From the NCBI GenBank assembly GCA_905235605.1, contig CAJOMF010000001.1, positions 70,967 through 115,520 of the forward strand: 44,554 nucleotides of DNA, given 5' to 3'. Numbering within the stretch: the first letter of the stretch is position 1; each line of letters begins with the position of its first letter. The translations under genes and the position numbers were made by a program. Under the pieces are notes generated by a model that was not told the origin of the DNA, did no database searches, and saw only the letters and a list, made by a program, of their open reading frames with translations. Shown here piece after piece: positions 8,102 to 15,386 of this stretch. This stretch comes from an uncultured bacterium (GTDB taxonomy: Bacteria > UBP6 > UBA1177).

Positions 8102-8809
8102 ATGTTAGAGTTGCAACAAGAAAGATTTGGTAATGATTCCAGTGCAAAAGAAGAATTGTCGGCACCGAATGAACCGCATTTAGCTTGTGTGTTGTTGCTT
8201 GACACATCAGGTTCAATGGCTGGCGCTCCTATTACGAGTTTAAATAATGCGGTAAACCAATTTAAAGAACAGGTTTGCAAAGATCCGACTTCTAGAAAAA
8301 GGATAGATATTGCTATTATTGAGTTCAATACCGATGTGAAGGTTGTTCAGGAATTTACACCTATTTCTAAAATGGAATTTGTCGATCTTACTGCTAACGG
8401 GGGCACATCAATGGGCAAGGGAATAAATGCAGCCATTGATAAAGTGATTGAGAGAAATCAATTGTATGCAAAAATGGGGACACCGTGCTACAAGCCATGG
8501 ATTTTCATGATTACTGATGGTGCTCCAACAGATGATATTTCTTCAGCAAGAGCCAGGATTGCAGAACGTGAAAGTATAGGTGAAGTTGGAAAATTGAAAT
8601 TTTGGGCTGTTGGGGTTCCTGGATATGATGAAGACACACTTAAATCTCTTTCCAAACGCGTTATTGCTCTTAAGGGAGCTGATTTTACGAATATTTTTGA
8701 TTGGTTAAGTAAGAGTATGGCTATTATAAGTGTAAGTCAGGTAACGGATAATCCTCAACTTGGAAAATTACCTGAAGATGCTCGTATAATTCCGCCAGAT
8801 TTGTGTTAG
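8102..8809 (+). CDS. TerY-like von Willebrand factor A domain protein
   Basis: The 235-residue protein is almost entirely one vWA domain. The metal-ion-dependent adhesion site is complete: DTSGSM starting at D34, a Thr in GGTSMGKGINAAID, and the Asp in FMITDGAPTDD. This form matches the TerY/YegL family, cytosolic vWA proteins that accompany a PP2C phosphatase and a protein kinase in the TerY-P triad. Both follow directly here, at 8871 and 10079. The family is linked to stress-related and metal-related complexes, where the vWA domain is thought to act as a scaffold. A strong GGGAGGG site supports the start. An intrinsic terminator lies right after the stop codon, so the downstream genes are probably transcribed at a lower level or from their own promoter. 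Confidence 0.88.
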   Translation: MLELQQERFGNDSSAKEELSAPNEPHLACVLLLDTSGSMAGAPITSLNNAVNQFKEQVCKDPTSRKRIDIAIIEFNTDVKVVQEFTPISKMEFVDLTANGGTSMGKGINAAIDKVIERNQLYAKMGTPCYKPWIFMITDGAPTDDISSARARIAERESIGEVGKLKFWAVGVPGYDEDTLKSLSKRVIALKGADFTNIFDWLSKSMAIISVSQVTDNPQLGKLPEDARIIPPDLC

Positions 8810-8817
8810 AGTCTTTT

Positions 8818-8849
8818 GCCGAGTTGGGAAAAACTCAACTCGGCTTTTT
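8818..8849 (+). terminator. Intrinsic terminator between the vWA and PP2C genes
   Basis: GCCGAGTTG (8818-8826) pairs perfectly with CAACTCGGC (8836-8844) around a short A-rich loop and is followed by TTTTT. It begins 9 bp after the vWA stop codon and ends 22 bp before the PP2C start, so it would act as an internal terminator or attenuator within the triad. Confidence 0.85.
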
Positions 8850-8870
8850 CGTAATTAAATGGAGGAGAGA

Positions 8871-9995
8871 ATGACAGAAGAGGCCAATATATTTGCGTAT
8901 GGTTTCAGTTTGCAAGGAAAATCTCATAAAGCGGAAAATGTTTGTTGTCAGGATTCAAATAAAATTACGAAAGTAGAAAATTTATATATCGTTGCTGTTG
9001 CAGACGGTGTAGGTTCTGCTGCGAATTCTCAAAGAGGTTCCTCGATAGCTGTTAATGTAGCAACAGATTATTTTTCTAAAAATTATAGTAAAAAATCTGA
9101 CATTAGATTTTTGATTAAACAATCGTTTGCAGAAGCATTGAATCGAATATTTGAAGATGCAAAAAACAACAATTTTTCGATAGAAAGTTATGATACAACA
9201 TTGATGATGGCAGTATATGATGGTCAAAAAATGGCCTTTGGTCATTCCGGAGATGGAGCTATTATAGGTCTTACAAATTCGGGTGATTTTATAGAGATCA
9301 CTTCTGTTCAAAAAGGTCTTGAAAAAGAAACCGTTATTCCTCTAAGAGCAGGATCTAATGTTTGGCAAATAGATACTTGTGATAAAAATTTAGCTGCAAT
9401 ACTTTTGTTGACCGATGGTATGTTGGATATTATTTGTCAACCAAGGCTGAAATTATATAAAACAGGAAACAGTGTTTATGTTCCGCTTGCATCATATTTT
9501 TTAGATTTGAAAGGTATTTGTAAAAATCAAACTGCTGCAGATGTGGTAAAAAACATAGAAGAGTTTGTAACAGCAGAGAAAGATTATAATAAAAATACTT
9601 TTTACGCTTGCTTGTCAGCAATTTATAAACAGCACTTATCTGAAGAAGATGCCAATCAACTTATTGAGGAAATCAAAAGAAGTAATGTGCCGGTAGATTC
9701 AATGCAAAATGTTACTGATGATAAAACAGTTGTTGGGTTAATTAATACAGATATTGCGATTGAGAATAAAAGTCTTGGATTTTACAAAGATCCTGATTGG
9801 CTTGCCATATATAATGCTTGGTATAAGGAATTGTACCCACATCTTTGCCGAAATAAAGATGCTGTATCCCATGAAAGTTCGGTTGAAGTATCTGAAAATG
9901 AAGAAATAAAACAAATGGCAAGAAGAGATGAGGAGATCAAGTCTGAAAAAGCAGATAATTATAATAGTGAAGGATATCTGTTTTTTGAAAAATAA
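8871..9995 (+). CDS. PP2C-type serine/threonine phosphatase of the TerY-P triad
   Basis: The 374-residue protein has a PP2C domain at about residues 5-265. Metal-binding motifs visible are QD at 27-28, VAVADGVGSAA with the DG pair at 45-46, GHSGDGAIIGL, and LLTDGMLDII. The last 110 residues are charged and probably flexible. PP2C enzymes use two metal ions to remove phosphate from Ser/Thr, and here the likely target is the kinase encoded next or its substrates. ATG 8871 is chosen over ATG 8859 because GGAGGAG at 8861-8867 stands correctly before it. The gene looks more AT-rich than the flanking housekeeping genes, as does the kinase gene, which suggests shared foreign origin. Confidence 0.88.
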   Translation: MTEEANIFAYGFSLQGKSHKAENVCCQDSNKITKVENLYIVAVADGVGSAANSQRGSSIAVNVATDYFSKNYSKKSDIRFLIKQSFAEALNRIFEDAKNNNFSIESYDTTLMMAVYDGQKMAFGHSGDGAIIGLTNSGDFIEITSVQKGLEKETVIPLRAGSNVWQIDTCDKNLAAILLLTDGMLDIICQPRLKLYKTGNSVYVPLASYFLDLKGICKNQTAADVVKNIEEFVTAEKDYNKNTFYACLSAIYKQHLSEEDANQLIEEIKRSNVPVDSMQNVTDDKTVVGLINTDIAIENKSLGFYKDPDWLAIYNAWYKELYPHLCRNKDAVSHESSVEVSENEEIKQMARRDEEIKSEKADNYNSEGYLFFEK

Positions 9996-10078
9996 ATGAA
10001 TTTTATCTATGTAGAGTATTTCTACTTACAGAATATAAAATGTTGATTAATGAAAATAATATGTTTTGCTGAAGGTAT

Positions 10079-12358
10079 ATGCTTTATTATAATTATTTAA
10101 ACAGGCAAGAGATTTATGAAACCAACCGACTTTTGGGTAAAGGCGGTGAAGGCAGTGTTTACAGTATAAAAAACAACAAAAATTTGGTTTTAAAGGAGTT
10201 CTTTACTGCAAACCGTACAGGAGATCGTTATCAAAAGATATTGTTTATGGTTCAGCATCCCTTGAAAAGCAGTTATTTCCAGGCGGCATGGCCTTGTACG
10301 GTGGTTTGCGACAGCAGTTCTCAATTCGTGGGATATACAATGCCGTGTATTCCGATACAAGACAAAATAAATCAAATATATGAAGTGAATAGCAAATATG
10401 ATTTTAGGGACAGAGTTACTGTTGCGGCGAATCTTTGTGCAGCTATAGATTCTGTTCACAAATCCGGATATGTATGCGGTGATTTAAATCCAGAAAATAT
10501 CACTGCGAATCCAAATACAGGTGAAATAATTCTTCTTGATTGTGATTCATATCACGTTACGGATCATGCTTCTGGCAGGACATTCCGGTGTATTGTCGGC
10601 AGACCGGAAAACCTTCCTCCTGAAATATTGAAACGTATGACTAATGGAAAAACATTAGATAAATTAACCTTGCCGACCTTTACTATAGAATCCGATCTTT
10701 TTGCCTTGGCGGAACATATATTTGCTTTGTTGATGAACGGCTGTCATCCTTTTGCCTGTGCGAGCAGCAATCCGAATGTATTTCCTCAGCCGGTAGACAA
10801 TATTCGCAATGGTTTTACACCGTTTTTTCAAAAACAGTCTGGTTTAACGATTCCGGTTTATGCTCCTGAAATTTCAATACTTCCTAAAAACATTCAACAA
10901 TATTTTTTCAGAGCATTTGTTGACGGTAACAAGAATCCAAAAGCACGTCCGACAGCCGAAGAATGGTATATTGTTCTTAAGGAAATGAAAAAGCATCTCA
11001 ACTCATGTTCTAAGAACTCTCGTCATATATTTTCAGATCACTTAAGTAGTTGTCCTTGGTGTAAAGTTAATTCAAGAATAAATAGTGTTAATAACACACC
11101 GTTTAACAGTAATAGAAATCATCATCCGCAACCATATCCGATCCCACAACCACACCCGATTCAGCAACAGTATTCGAATTCTGCACATCAAAGATCTTCA
11201 AGTAATAATTCAGGATGCGTAATATTCTTTATTATAGCAATAGTTGTTGCCATAATAATATTTTTTGTCATGAATAATGATTCAAGTGGCGGTTATCACG
11301 CAGATGATAATTATAATAGTAACTATAGTGGGGAATACAAAAATAATAAAATTTGGTCTTCTCCTTCTTCACATACTATGAATTGGAAAGCAGCTGTTTC
11401 ATACTGTCGTAATCTTCGTGAAGGCGGTTATAATGATTGGAAACTCCCCAATATTGATGAATTACGTACGCTTATTCGAAATTGTTCTAACACTGTTGTA
11501 AATGGAAGATGCAGAGTTACAGAGAAATATAATTGTTTGTCAAATGATTGTTGGAATCCGAAAGGTTTTTGCTATTGTGATAGAGATACTTCTGGTTATT
11601 ACAGCAAGTATGGTGATGGAGGTTATTTCTGGTCATCTTCTGAGAATTCTTCGGATGCCGATTTTGCATGGGGAGTTAATTTTTATCGTGGAGGGGTAGA
11701 TAGCTATACTAGGTATAGTGATGAATATGGTCATGCCCGCTGTGTTAGATATGGGAATAATAGTTATTCAAATACTATTGGTTCGGTTAGTAGCAAAAAT
11801 AAGTATAGTTCTCAAGGCTCAAGTTCCAACAATTATAACACAAGTAGCAATCATAACACCAGTCAAACTACTAATAGTTATATGTGGTCGTCTCTTTCTT
11901 CCGACTACATGAGTTGGGAAAATGCGGTAAATTATTGTAGAAATCTTAGAGAAAATGGCTATTATGACTGGAGATTACCAACGATTGATGAGCTTAGAAC
12001 ACTTATAAAAAATTCTCCGAAAACAGAGATAAATGGTGCTTGTAAAGTAAGTGCAAAATCAGCTTGCTTATCAGAAGAAAAATGTTGGAGTATAGAAACA
12101 TGTGCCGCAGAGTGTGAAAAAGAAGCTGAGTGTGATAATTGTGATTTGATTTATTGGAATTGCAGAAATACTGCTTCTGATGGTAGATACAGCAAGAAAG
12201 GTGACAGAGAATCACTTTTCTCATCTTCTATCGTTAGCGAAAGTGTGGCTTGTACTTATGTCTGGTATGTAAATTTCGGGAATGGTAGTATTTTTAGTGG
12301 CGAAACAGAAGGAGATTGTATTTCGCTTTTATATTCATATGTCCGCTGTGTCAGATAA
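10079..12358 (+). CDS. Transmembrane protein kinase with two extracytoplasmic DUF1566/Lcl-type domains
   Basis: The 759-residue protein has a kinase domain at about 10-310: LGKGGEGSVY loop (18-27), Lys39 in LVLKEF, catalytic GDLNPEN (D135, N140), and LLDCDSY (154-156) in place of DFG. The GD.N...N and DCDS forms are those of the COG4248 kinases found in TerY-P triads. A Cys/His cluster (SCPWC) precedes a low-complexity linker and one membrane helix (about 379-399, CVIFFIIAIVVAIIIFFVM). Outside the membrane lie two DUF1566 domains (about 425-562 and 600-759), each with WKxAVxYCRNLRExGYxDWxLP and IDELRTLI. Each ends in a version of the RCVR signature and has several Cys. COG4248 kinases usually carry helix-hairpin-helix domains instead. 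GAAGG before ATG 10079 supports the start. The module likely couples external binding to Ser/Thr phosphorylation. Confidence 0.85.
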   Translation: MLYYNYLNRQEIYETNRLLGKGGEGSVYSIKNNKNLVLKEFFTANRTGDRYQKILFMVQHPLKSSYFQAAWPCTVVCDSSSQFVGYTMPCIPIQDKINQIYEVNSKYDFRDRVTVAANLCAAIDSVHKSGYVCGDLNPENITANPNTGEIILLDCDSYHVTDHASGRTFRCIVGRPENLPPEILKRMTNGKTLDKLTLPTFTIESDLFALAEHIFALLMNGCHPFACASSNPNVFPQPVDNIRNGFTPFFQKQSGLTIPVYAPEISILPKNIQQYFFRAFVDGNKNPKARPTAEEWYIVLKEMKKHLNSCSKNSRHIFSDHLSSCPWCKVNSRINSVNNTPFNSNRNHHPQPYPIPQPHPIQQQYSNSAHQRSSSNNSGCVIFFIIAIVVAIIIFFVMNNDSSGGYHADDNYNSNYSGEYKNNKIWSSPSSHTMNWKAAVSYCRNLREGGYNDWKLPNIDELRTLIRNCSNTVVNGRCRVTEKYNCLSNDCWNPKGFCYCDRDTSGYYSKYGDGGYFWSSSENSSDADFAWGVNFYRGGVDSYTRYSDEYGHARCVRYGNNSYSNTIGSVSSKNKYSSQGSSSNNYNTSSNHNTSQTTNSYMWSSLSSDYMSWENAVNYCRNLRENGYYDWRLPTIDELRTLIKNSPKTEINGACKVSAKSACLSEEKCWSIETCAAECEKEAECDNCDLIYWNCRNTASDGRYSKKGDRESLFSSSIVSESVACTYVWYVNFGNGSIFSGETEGDCISLLYSYVRCVR

Positions 12359-12406
12359 AAAAATATGTCAATATATTTTGATTTTTTGTCCAGAAATCCT
12401 TGACCA

Positions 12407-13324
12407 TTATAAACATCTCTTAGACCTAAATTCAACAGGTGTCATCCAATTCAGTTTTTTCTGAATCCGCCTGTTGTTATAATATTCAATAAATTCAAGG
12501 ATCATTCGTTCCATTTCCTTATAACTGAGAAGGCCGTTTTTCAAAGTGTCATAGTAATTTGTTTCTGATTTTACAGTCCCGAAAAACCGTTCCATACACG
12601 CATTGTCCCGGCAGTTTCCTTTGCGGCTCATGCTTTGAACAAGATTCAGTTCCTGTGACTGTTTTATTGCTTCCTCATACCGTTTGTCATAATTTTTCGG
12701 AATCATGGATTCTGTTGCCGTAACTGCGTTTTGATTGTTCTTGTTTTTAAAAAAGCTGCGGTAGGTGCTGTCCTGGTAAATTCCACCTTGATCAGAATGG
12801 ATCATAGTATCTTTCAACTTATATTTTCTTAACAATTCCACTAATGTATCACAAGAAAGCCTGTGATCCATTGTCGGTGACATGTTGGCAACAAGAACCG
12901 ATCCGTCGTGCTGATCCAGAACCGGGCTTAAATAAAGCCAGCCTTCCGTTACCTTGAAATACGAAACATCCGTGCTCAGTTTCTTTAACGGTTCGGCTGC
13001 TTTGAAATCGCGGTTAAGCTCGTTTTTCGGAAGATTCTCTTCATTTGCCTTCTGCGTTTTATAATAGTTCTTCGGGAACTTCCGTCTTCTGTTTGTTGTT
13101 TCTATACCGGCTTCTTTGCAGATTCTCGCTACTCGCTTGTGATTCACAGGTATCCCTTTCCTTTTCAACAGTTGCGACTTGCGTTTTGCTCCGCATTTAT
13201 TGATTTCTACCGGCTCAAGCTGCTTTATTGCTTCCAAAACCACAGCGTCTTTTTCTTTCCACAGCGCTTCGGATTTTTTCCCGTAATAAAAGGATGATCT
13301 CGGTATTTTTGTCGCTTTACACAT
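12407..13324 (-). CDS. IS3-family transposase OrfB (DDE integrase domain)
   Basis: The 305-residue catalytic protein has a helix-turn-helix/linker region (KQLEPVEINKCGAKRKSQLL) and then an rve integrase core. The catalytic residues are D119 (STDVSYF), D178 (HSDQG) and E245 (CMERFFGTVKSE). SMSRKGNCRDNA and YYNNRRIQKKLNWMTPVEF are classic IS3 blocks. Odd point: IS3 enzymes have about 35 residues between the second Asp and the Glu, whereas here there are 66, because about 31 extra residues (about 192-225) follow QDSTYRSFF. The extra segment stays in frame. Normal expression is probably as an OrfAB fusion through frameshifting at 13381-13389. Activity is uncertain because of the extra segment. 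Confidence 0.9.
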   Translation of the reverse strand: MCKATKIPRSSFYYGKKSEALWKEKDAVVLEAIKQLEPVEINKCGAKRKSQLLKRKGIPVNHKRVARICKEAGIETTNRRRKFPKNYYKTQKANEENLPKNELNRDFKAAEPLKKLSTDVSYFKVTEGWLYLSPVLDQHDGSVLVANMSPTMDHRLSCDTLVELLRKYKLKDTMIHSDQGGIYQDSTYRSFFKNKNNQNAVTATESMIPKNYDKRYEEAIKQSQELNLVQSMSRKGNCRDNACMERFFGTVKSETNYYDTLKNGLLSYKEMERMILEFIEYYNNRRIQKKLNWMTPVEFRSKRCL

Positions 13325-13335
13325 CTTTTTTACGC

Positions 13336-13704
13336 TTATTCCTTTTTGTTCGCAGTATTTTCCGAGACTTTTAACTGTGCTTTTTTTTTATTCTCTTCCT
13401 TAATCTGCTCCTTTAACTCGTTAGCGTAAAACTCCCAGAAATCTGCCGCAAGCATTGAAAGTTCAAGCTGTTTCTCAAGCTCATCGCGGCTCATCCCTTT
13501 GATTTCTTTGATGTTTTTCTTCCTCGTCTCAAATAGGTTTTTCTTCATTATATCTCCTTTCGAGCCGTAGGTTTTGACCCAGTCTCTAACAGTGTCACGC
13601 TTTAACCCGTGCCGTTTCGCCAATGTCAGATAACCGCCTAACCCGAACTCGTACTCTGTCAAAACCTGCTCACGCAACTCCAAAGGATAATGATTTACTC
13701 CCAT
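13336..13704 (-). CDS. IS3-family transposase OrfA (helix-turn-helix)
   Basis: The 122-residue DNA-binding protein begins MGVNHYPLELREQVLTEYEF, with a helix-turn-helix in YLTLAKRHGLKRDTVRDWVK. A helical segment rich in Glu and Lys follows that may mediate multimerisation. It binds the IS ends and regulates transposition. The gene ends 11 bp before orfB's ATG. An A9 run near its 3' end permits a -1 slip that joins it in frame to orfB. Confidence 0.85.
   Translation of the reverse strand: MGVNHYPLELREQVLTEYEFGLGGYLTLAKRHGLKRDTVRDWVKTYGSKGDIMKKNLFETRKKNIKEIKGMSRDELEKQLELSMLAADFWEFYANELKEQIKEENKKKAQLKVSENTANKKE
13381..13389 (-). other. Slippery A9 run for programmed -1 frameshifting in the IS3 element
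   Basis: Nine T on the plus strand are nine A in the orfA message. After a -1 slip the frame stays open and reads STVKSLGKYCEQKGISVKKM straight into the first Met of orfB. This is the usual way IS3 elements make their OrfAB transposase. Confidence 0.7.
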
Positions 13705-13770
13705 TTTTCCACCTCTCTTTAATGGGTGTCCAAACTTTGGGGGTCAGAACAGCGAGGAGAAATCAACAAT

Positions 13771-14715
13771 ATGGGGGATACCTTTTATGTGAAAGTTGTT
13801 TTTAACGCAGTAAGCCCTAGTCTTAGAAGGGTCACGGCTGGTAACTTTGACTGTGCCATTTCCGATTCGCTTGCCAAGTGTACCAGAGATTTCGCAAAAA
13901 AATTTTCTGAAGACCCAAATATCCTGGAAGAGGGAAAGCGGGCAAACACTGTTATTCAGCAGGAAAAGGAGAAACCGCACCTGATTTATGGTTTTCTTAA
14001 CGTTTTTCCGTCGGATATCGGCAGATATGAAAAGATCCCAAAAGAAATTATGAAAAAAATCAATGCAAGCGATGCATTTAAAGATCAAGATTGTGAAGAT
14101 TGGCGTGTTCCAACAGAAAACGAGATCGTTTTGCTTGCCAGTGAAGGTCTCATCTTAAAAACAGAAAATTACATGACTGATAAAACAGGTAATGGACACC
14201 TTAGACCTGTGGCAAGTTGCAAAAAATCAAAAGATAGTAATGAGGTTTTCTCCCAACAGAATTTGGTGAATTATAGCCAACCGGAAGTCATTTACGGTTT
14301 TCTCAAAGTTTTTCCAAAGGATATAGGCGAATATAATAGAAGACCGACAGAGATTGTGGAAAAGATCAATTCAAGCAGCGAATCTGGAATTTACGGCTGC
14401 AAAAACTGGCGTATTCCGACGGAAAACGAGGTCGCTTTGCTTGCAAGCAGAGGAATTGTCATAAAAGCGGAAGAGTATTTGTCCAGTAATGGAAAAAGTA
14501 AGGGTTCGCTTCGTCTGGTTGCGGATATGCCGGGATACGAGACTGAACCTGAAGAAGATACAGACAATAAAGACAACGAATCCTATGCGGACGAAAAACA
14601 TGACAATGTTGAAGAACCTGAATCTGGTGCAAAACTGAAACAGGATTCTCGGTCAAAACCAGAAAACTCTACAGTAAAACACTCTTCTAAAGGTTGTGCG
14701 GCAGATATCTTATAA
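13771..14715 (+). CDS. Protein with two degenerate DUF1566-like repeats, cytosolic
   Basis: The 314-residue protein has no signal peptide or membrane helix. Two tandem units of about 100 residues (about 70-150 and 168-258) each run from YGFLxVFPxDIGxYxxxPxEI through DWRVPTENEIVLLAS or NWRIPTENEVALLAS to LRPVAS/LRLVAD. The WR.PTE.E core resembles the DWRLP..DEL core of DUF1566 domains, but the Cys residues and the WSS and RCVR blocks are lost. The tail is acidic and low complexity. An in-frame extension upstream would start inside the IS3 end, so ATG 13771 with GAGGAG at 13754-13759 is preferred. It is probably a diverged paralogue of the neighbouring DUF1566 genes. Its function is unknown. 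Confidence 0.6.
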   Translation: MGDTFYVKVVFNAVSPSLRRVTAGNFDCAISDSLAKCTRDFAKKFSEDPNILEEGKRANTVIQQEKEKPHLIYGFLNVFPSDIGRYEKIPKEIMKKINASDAFKDQDCEDWRVPTENEIVLLASEGLILKTENYMTDKTGNGHLRPVASCKKSKDSNEVFSQQNLVNYSQPEVIYGFLKVFPKDIGEYNRRPTEIVEKINSSSESGIYGCKNWRIPTENEVALLASRGIVIKAEEYLSSNGKSKGSLRLVADMPGYETEPEEDTDNKDNESYADEKHDNVEEPESGAKLKQDSRSKPENSTVKHSSKGCAADIL

Positions 14716-14730
14716 TATAAAAAGGAGCAG

Positions 14731-14859
14731 ATGATGAAAAAATCCATGGTTTCAACATTTTTTGTTGTTTTGTTCGCGACATTGACAGTTTTTGCTCAGA
14801 AAGCTGGGAGTATTCAAGATCAGCAGGTCTGTGAATATATAATGCTCAAGTGTTTCTAA
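14731..14859 (+). CDS. 42-residue secreted peptide or truncated secreted protein
   Basis: AAAGGAG at 14721-14727 stands well before two adjacent ATGs (14731 and 14734). The product begins MMKKSMVSTFFVVLFATLTV and continues FAQ before KAGSIQDQQ. That is a textbook signal peptide with a likely cut after FAQ, leaving only about 20 residues to the TAA at 14857. Such a short mature part suggests the 5' stump of a longer exported protein whose remainder was lost when the adjacent island arrived. A genuine small exported peptide cannot be excluded. Confidence 0.5.
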   Translation: MMKKSMVSTFFVVLFATLTVFAQKAGSIQDQQVCEYIMLKCF

Positions 14860-15028
14860 ACAGAAAATTTCTCTCTCAAAGTGTTTTTCTCCCCACTGTC
14901 TAAATTATCTGCAAGACTAAGCAGAATGACATAGGAATAGATAAGAATATATTGCTTATAGCGAGTTGGCGAACACAGATGTTTAATATTTTCGTAATTT
15001 TGTTTAATACTATAATATTAAAAAAATA
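14860..15028 (+). other. AT-rich spacer at the left edge of the peptide-modification island, no gene seen
   Basis: No open frame with a ribosome site, no tRNA-like fold and no strong hairpin is visible. With the promoter and 5' leader that follow, it makes a 332-bp stretch before the peptide gene at 15192. It is a plausible junction zone between the truncated secreted gene and the imported cluster. Confidence 0.5.
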
Positions 15029-15056
15029 TTGACTGTATTTTCCGATAGAATATTGT
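15029..15056 (+). promoter_or_regulatory. Promoter of the peptide-modification cluster
   Basis: TTGACT (15029-15034), a 16-bp spacer and TATTGT (15051-15056) lie upstream of the peptide gene. Transcription from here would leave a 5' leader of about 130 nt before ATG 15192. Confidence 0.6.
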
Positions 15057-15191
15057 TGTTTGTGTTTTGGACAAGTACTCAGTAGTGAGGAAAGTCAGTC
15101 AATCTTGGGTGCAATTATGTGCCGAACGAATGCGTCAATTCGTGAACAACAAGTCTCAGCTGTGACGCTGGCTGAAAAAAGGAGTGCAAAC

Positions 15192-15314
15192 ATGAATTCA
15201 GAACAGGAATTCACCTTAGAGCTTGTGTGTGACGGTAATGCCGTATCAGGCGAGGTCAAGACGAGTCGATGCTGTCCAGGCGAATGCATTGAGGGCCCTG
15301 GTCAAAAAAAGTAG
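15192..15314 (+). CDS. Candidate RiPP precursor peptide, Cys-rich, 40 residues
   Basis: The peptide starts MNSEQEFTLELVCDGNAVSG and ends EVKTSRCCPGECIEGPGQKK. The acidic, hydrophobic first half (EFTLELV) looks like a leader. The second half holds C27, C28 and C32 in SRCCPGECIEGPG, with C13 further upstream. AGGAG at 15180-15184 supports this ATG; the frame is open upstream to 15060 but only with a TTG start and no ribosome site. It is followed by a strong hairpin and then two radical SAM/SPASM genes. That order (short peptide, attenuator, maturases) is typical of ribosomally made, modified peptides. Thioether, epimerised or glycosylated residues are all possible; the sequence does not decide. 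I recognise no known precursor family. Confidence 0.65.
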   Translation: MNSEQEFTLELVCDGNAVSGEVKTSRCCPGECIEGPGQKK

Positions 15315-15329
15315 GGTGACAGATGTTTG

Positions 15330-15370
15330 CGGCCACTGCGGTAAGCCGCGTGGCCGTTTTCAATTTTTTC
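15330..15370 (+). terminator. Hairpin attenuator between the precursor and maturase genes
   Basis: CGGCCAC-T-GCGG (15330-15341) pairs with CCGCGTGGCCG (15346-15356) around a TAAG loop, leaving one bulged T. TTTTCAATTTTTT follows. It starts 15 bp after the peptide stop codon and would keep precursor mRNA in excess over enzyme mRNA. Confidence 0.8.
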
Positions 15371-15386
15371 AAAGAAAGGAGGTTCT

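Larger units (their letters stand above)
12387..13746 (-). mobile_element. IS3-family insertion sequence
   Basis: The element of about 1.36 kb carries orfA and orfB on the minus strand. The right end read inward starts TGACCCCCAAAGTTTGGACA, and the left end starts TGTCCAGAAATCCTTGACC. They form imperfect inverted repeats beginning with TG, as in IS3 relatives. The flanking bases show no clear target duplication, so the edges are estimates and the original insertion may have been rearranged. The element begins 28 bp after the kinase stop codon and ends 24 bp before the next gene. Confidence 0.8.

Noticed and set aside
10079-12358. DUF1566 C-terminal regions as variable regions of a diversity-generating retroelement
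   Set aside because: DUF1566-type domains can be retroelement targets, but no reverse transcriptase gene and no adenine-matched template repeat is visible in the window. The shared RCVR ends are explained by protein homology.
12387-13746. Target-site duplication at the ends of the IS3 element
   Set aside because: Bases just outside the proposed ends (a T run on the left, GAACAG on the right) do not match, so no duplication is claimed.
13726-13770. Upstream start of the degenerate DUF1566-like gene
   Set aside because: The first 15 codons would lie partly in the IS3 right end, beginning at a GTG. ATG 13771 with GAGGAG is a better start.
15060-15191. An 84-residue version of the peptide, starting at TTG 15060
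   Set aside because: The frame is open, but the start would be TTG without a ribosome site and lies within a few bases of the likely transcription start. ATG 15192 has AGGAG.
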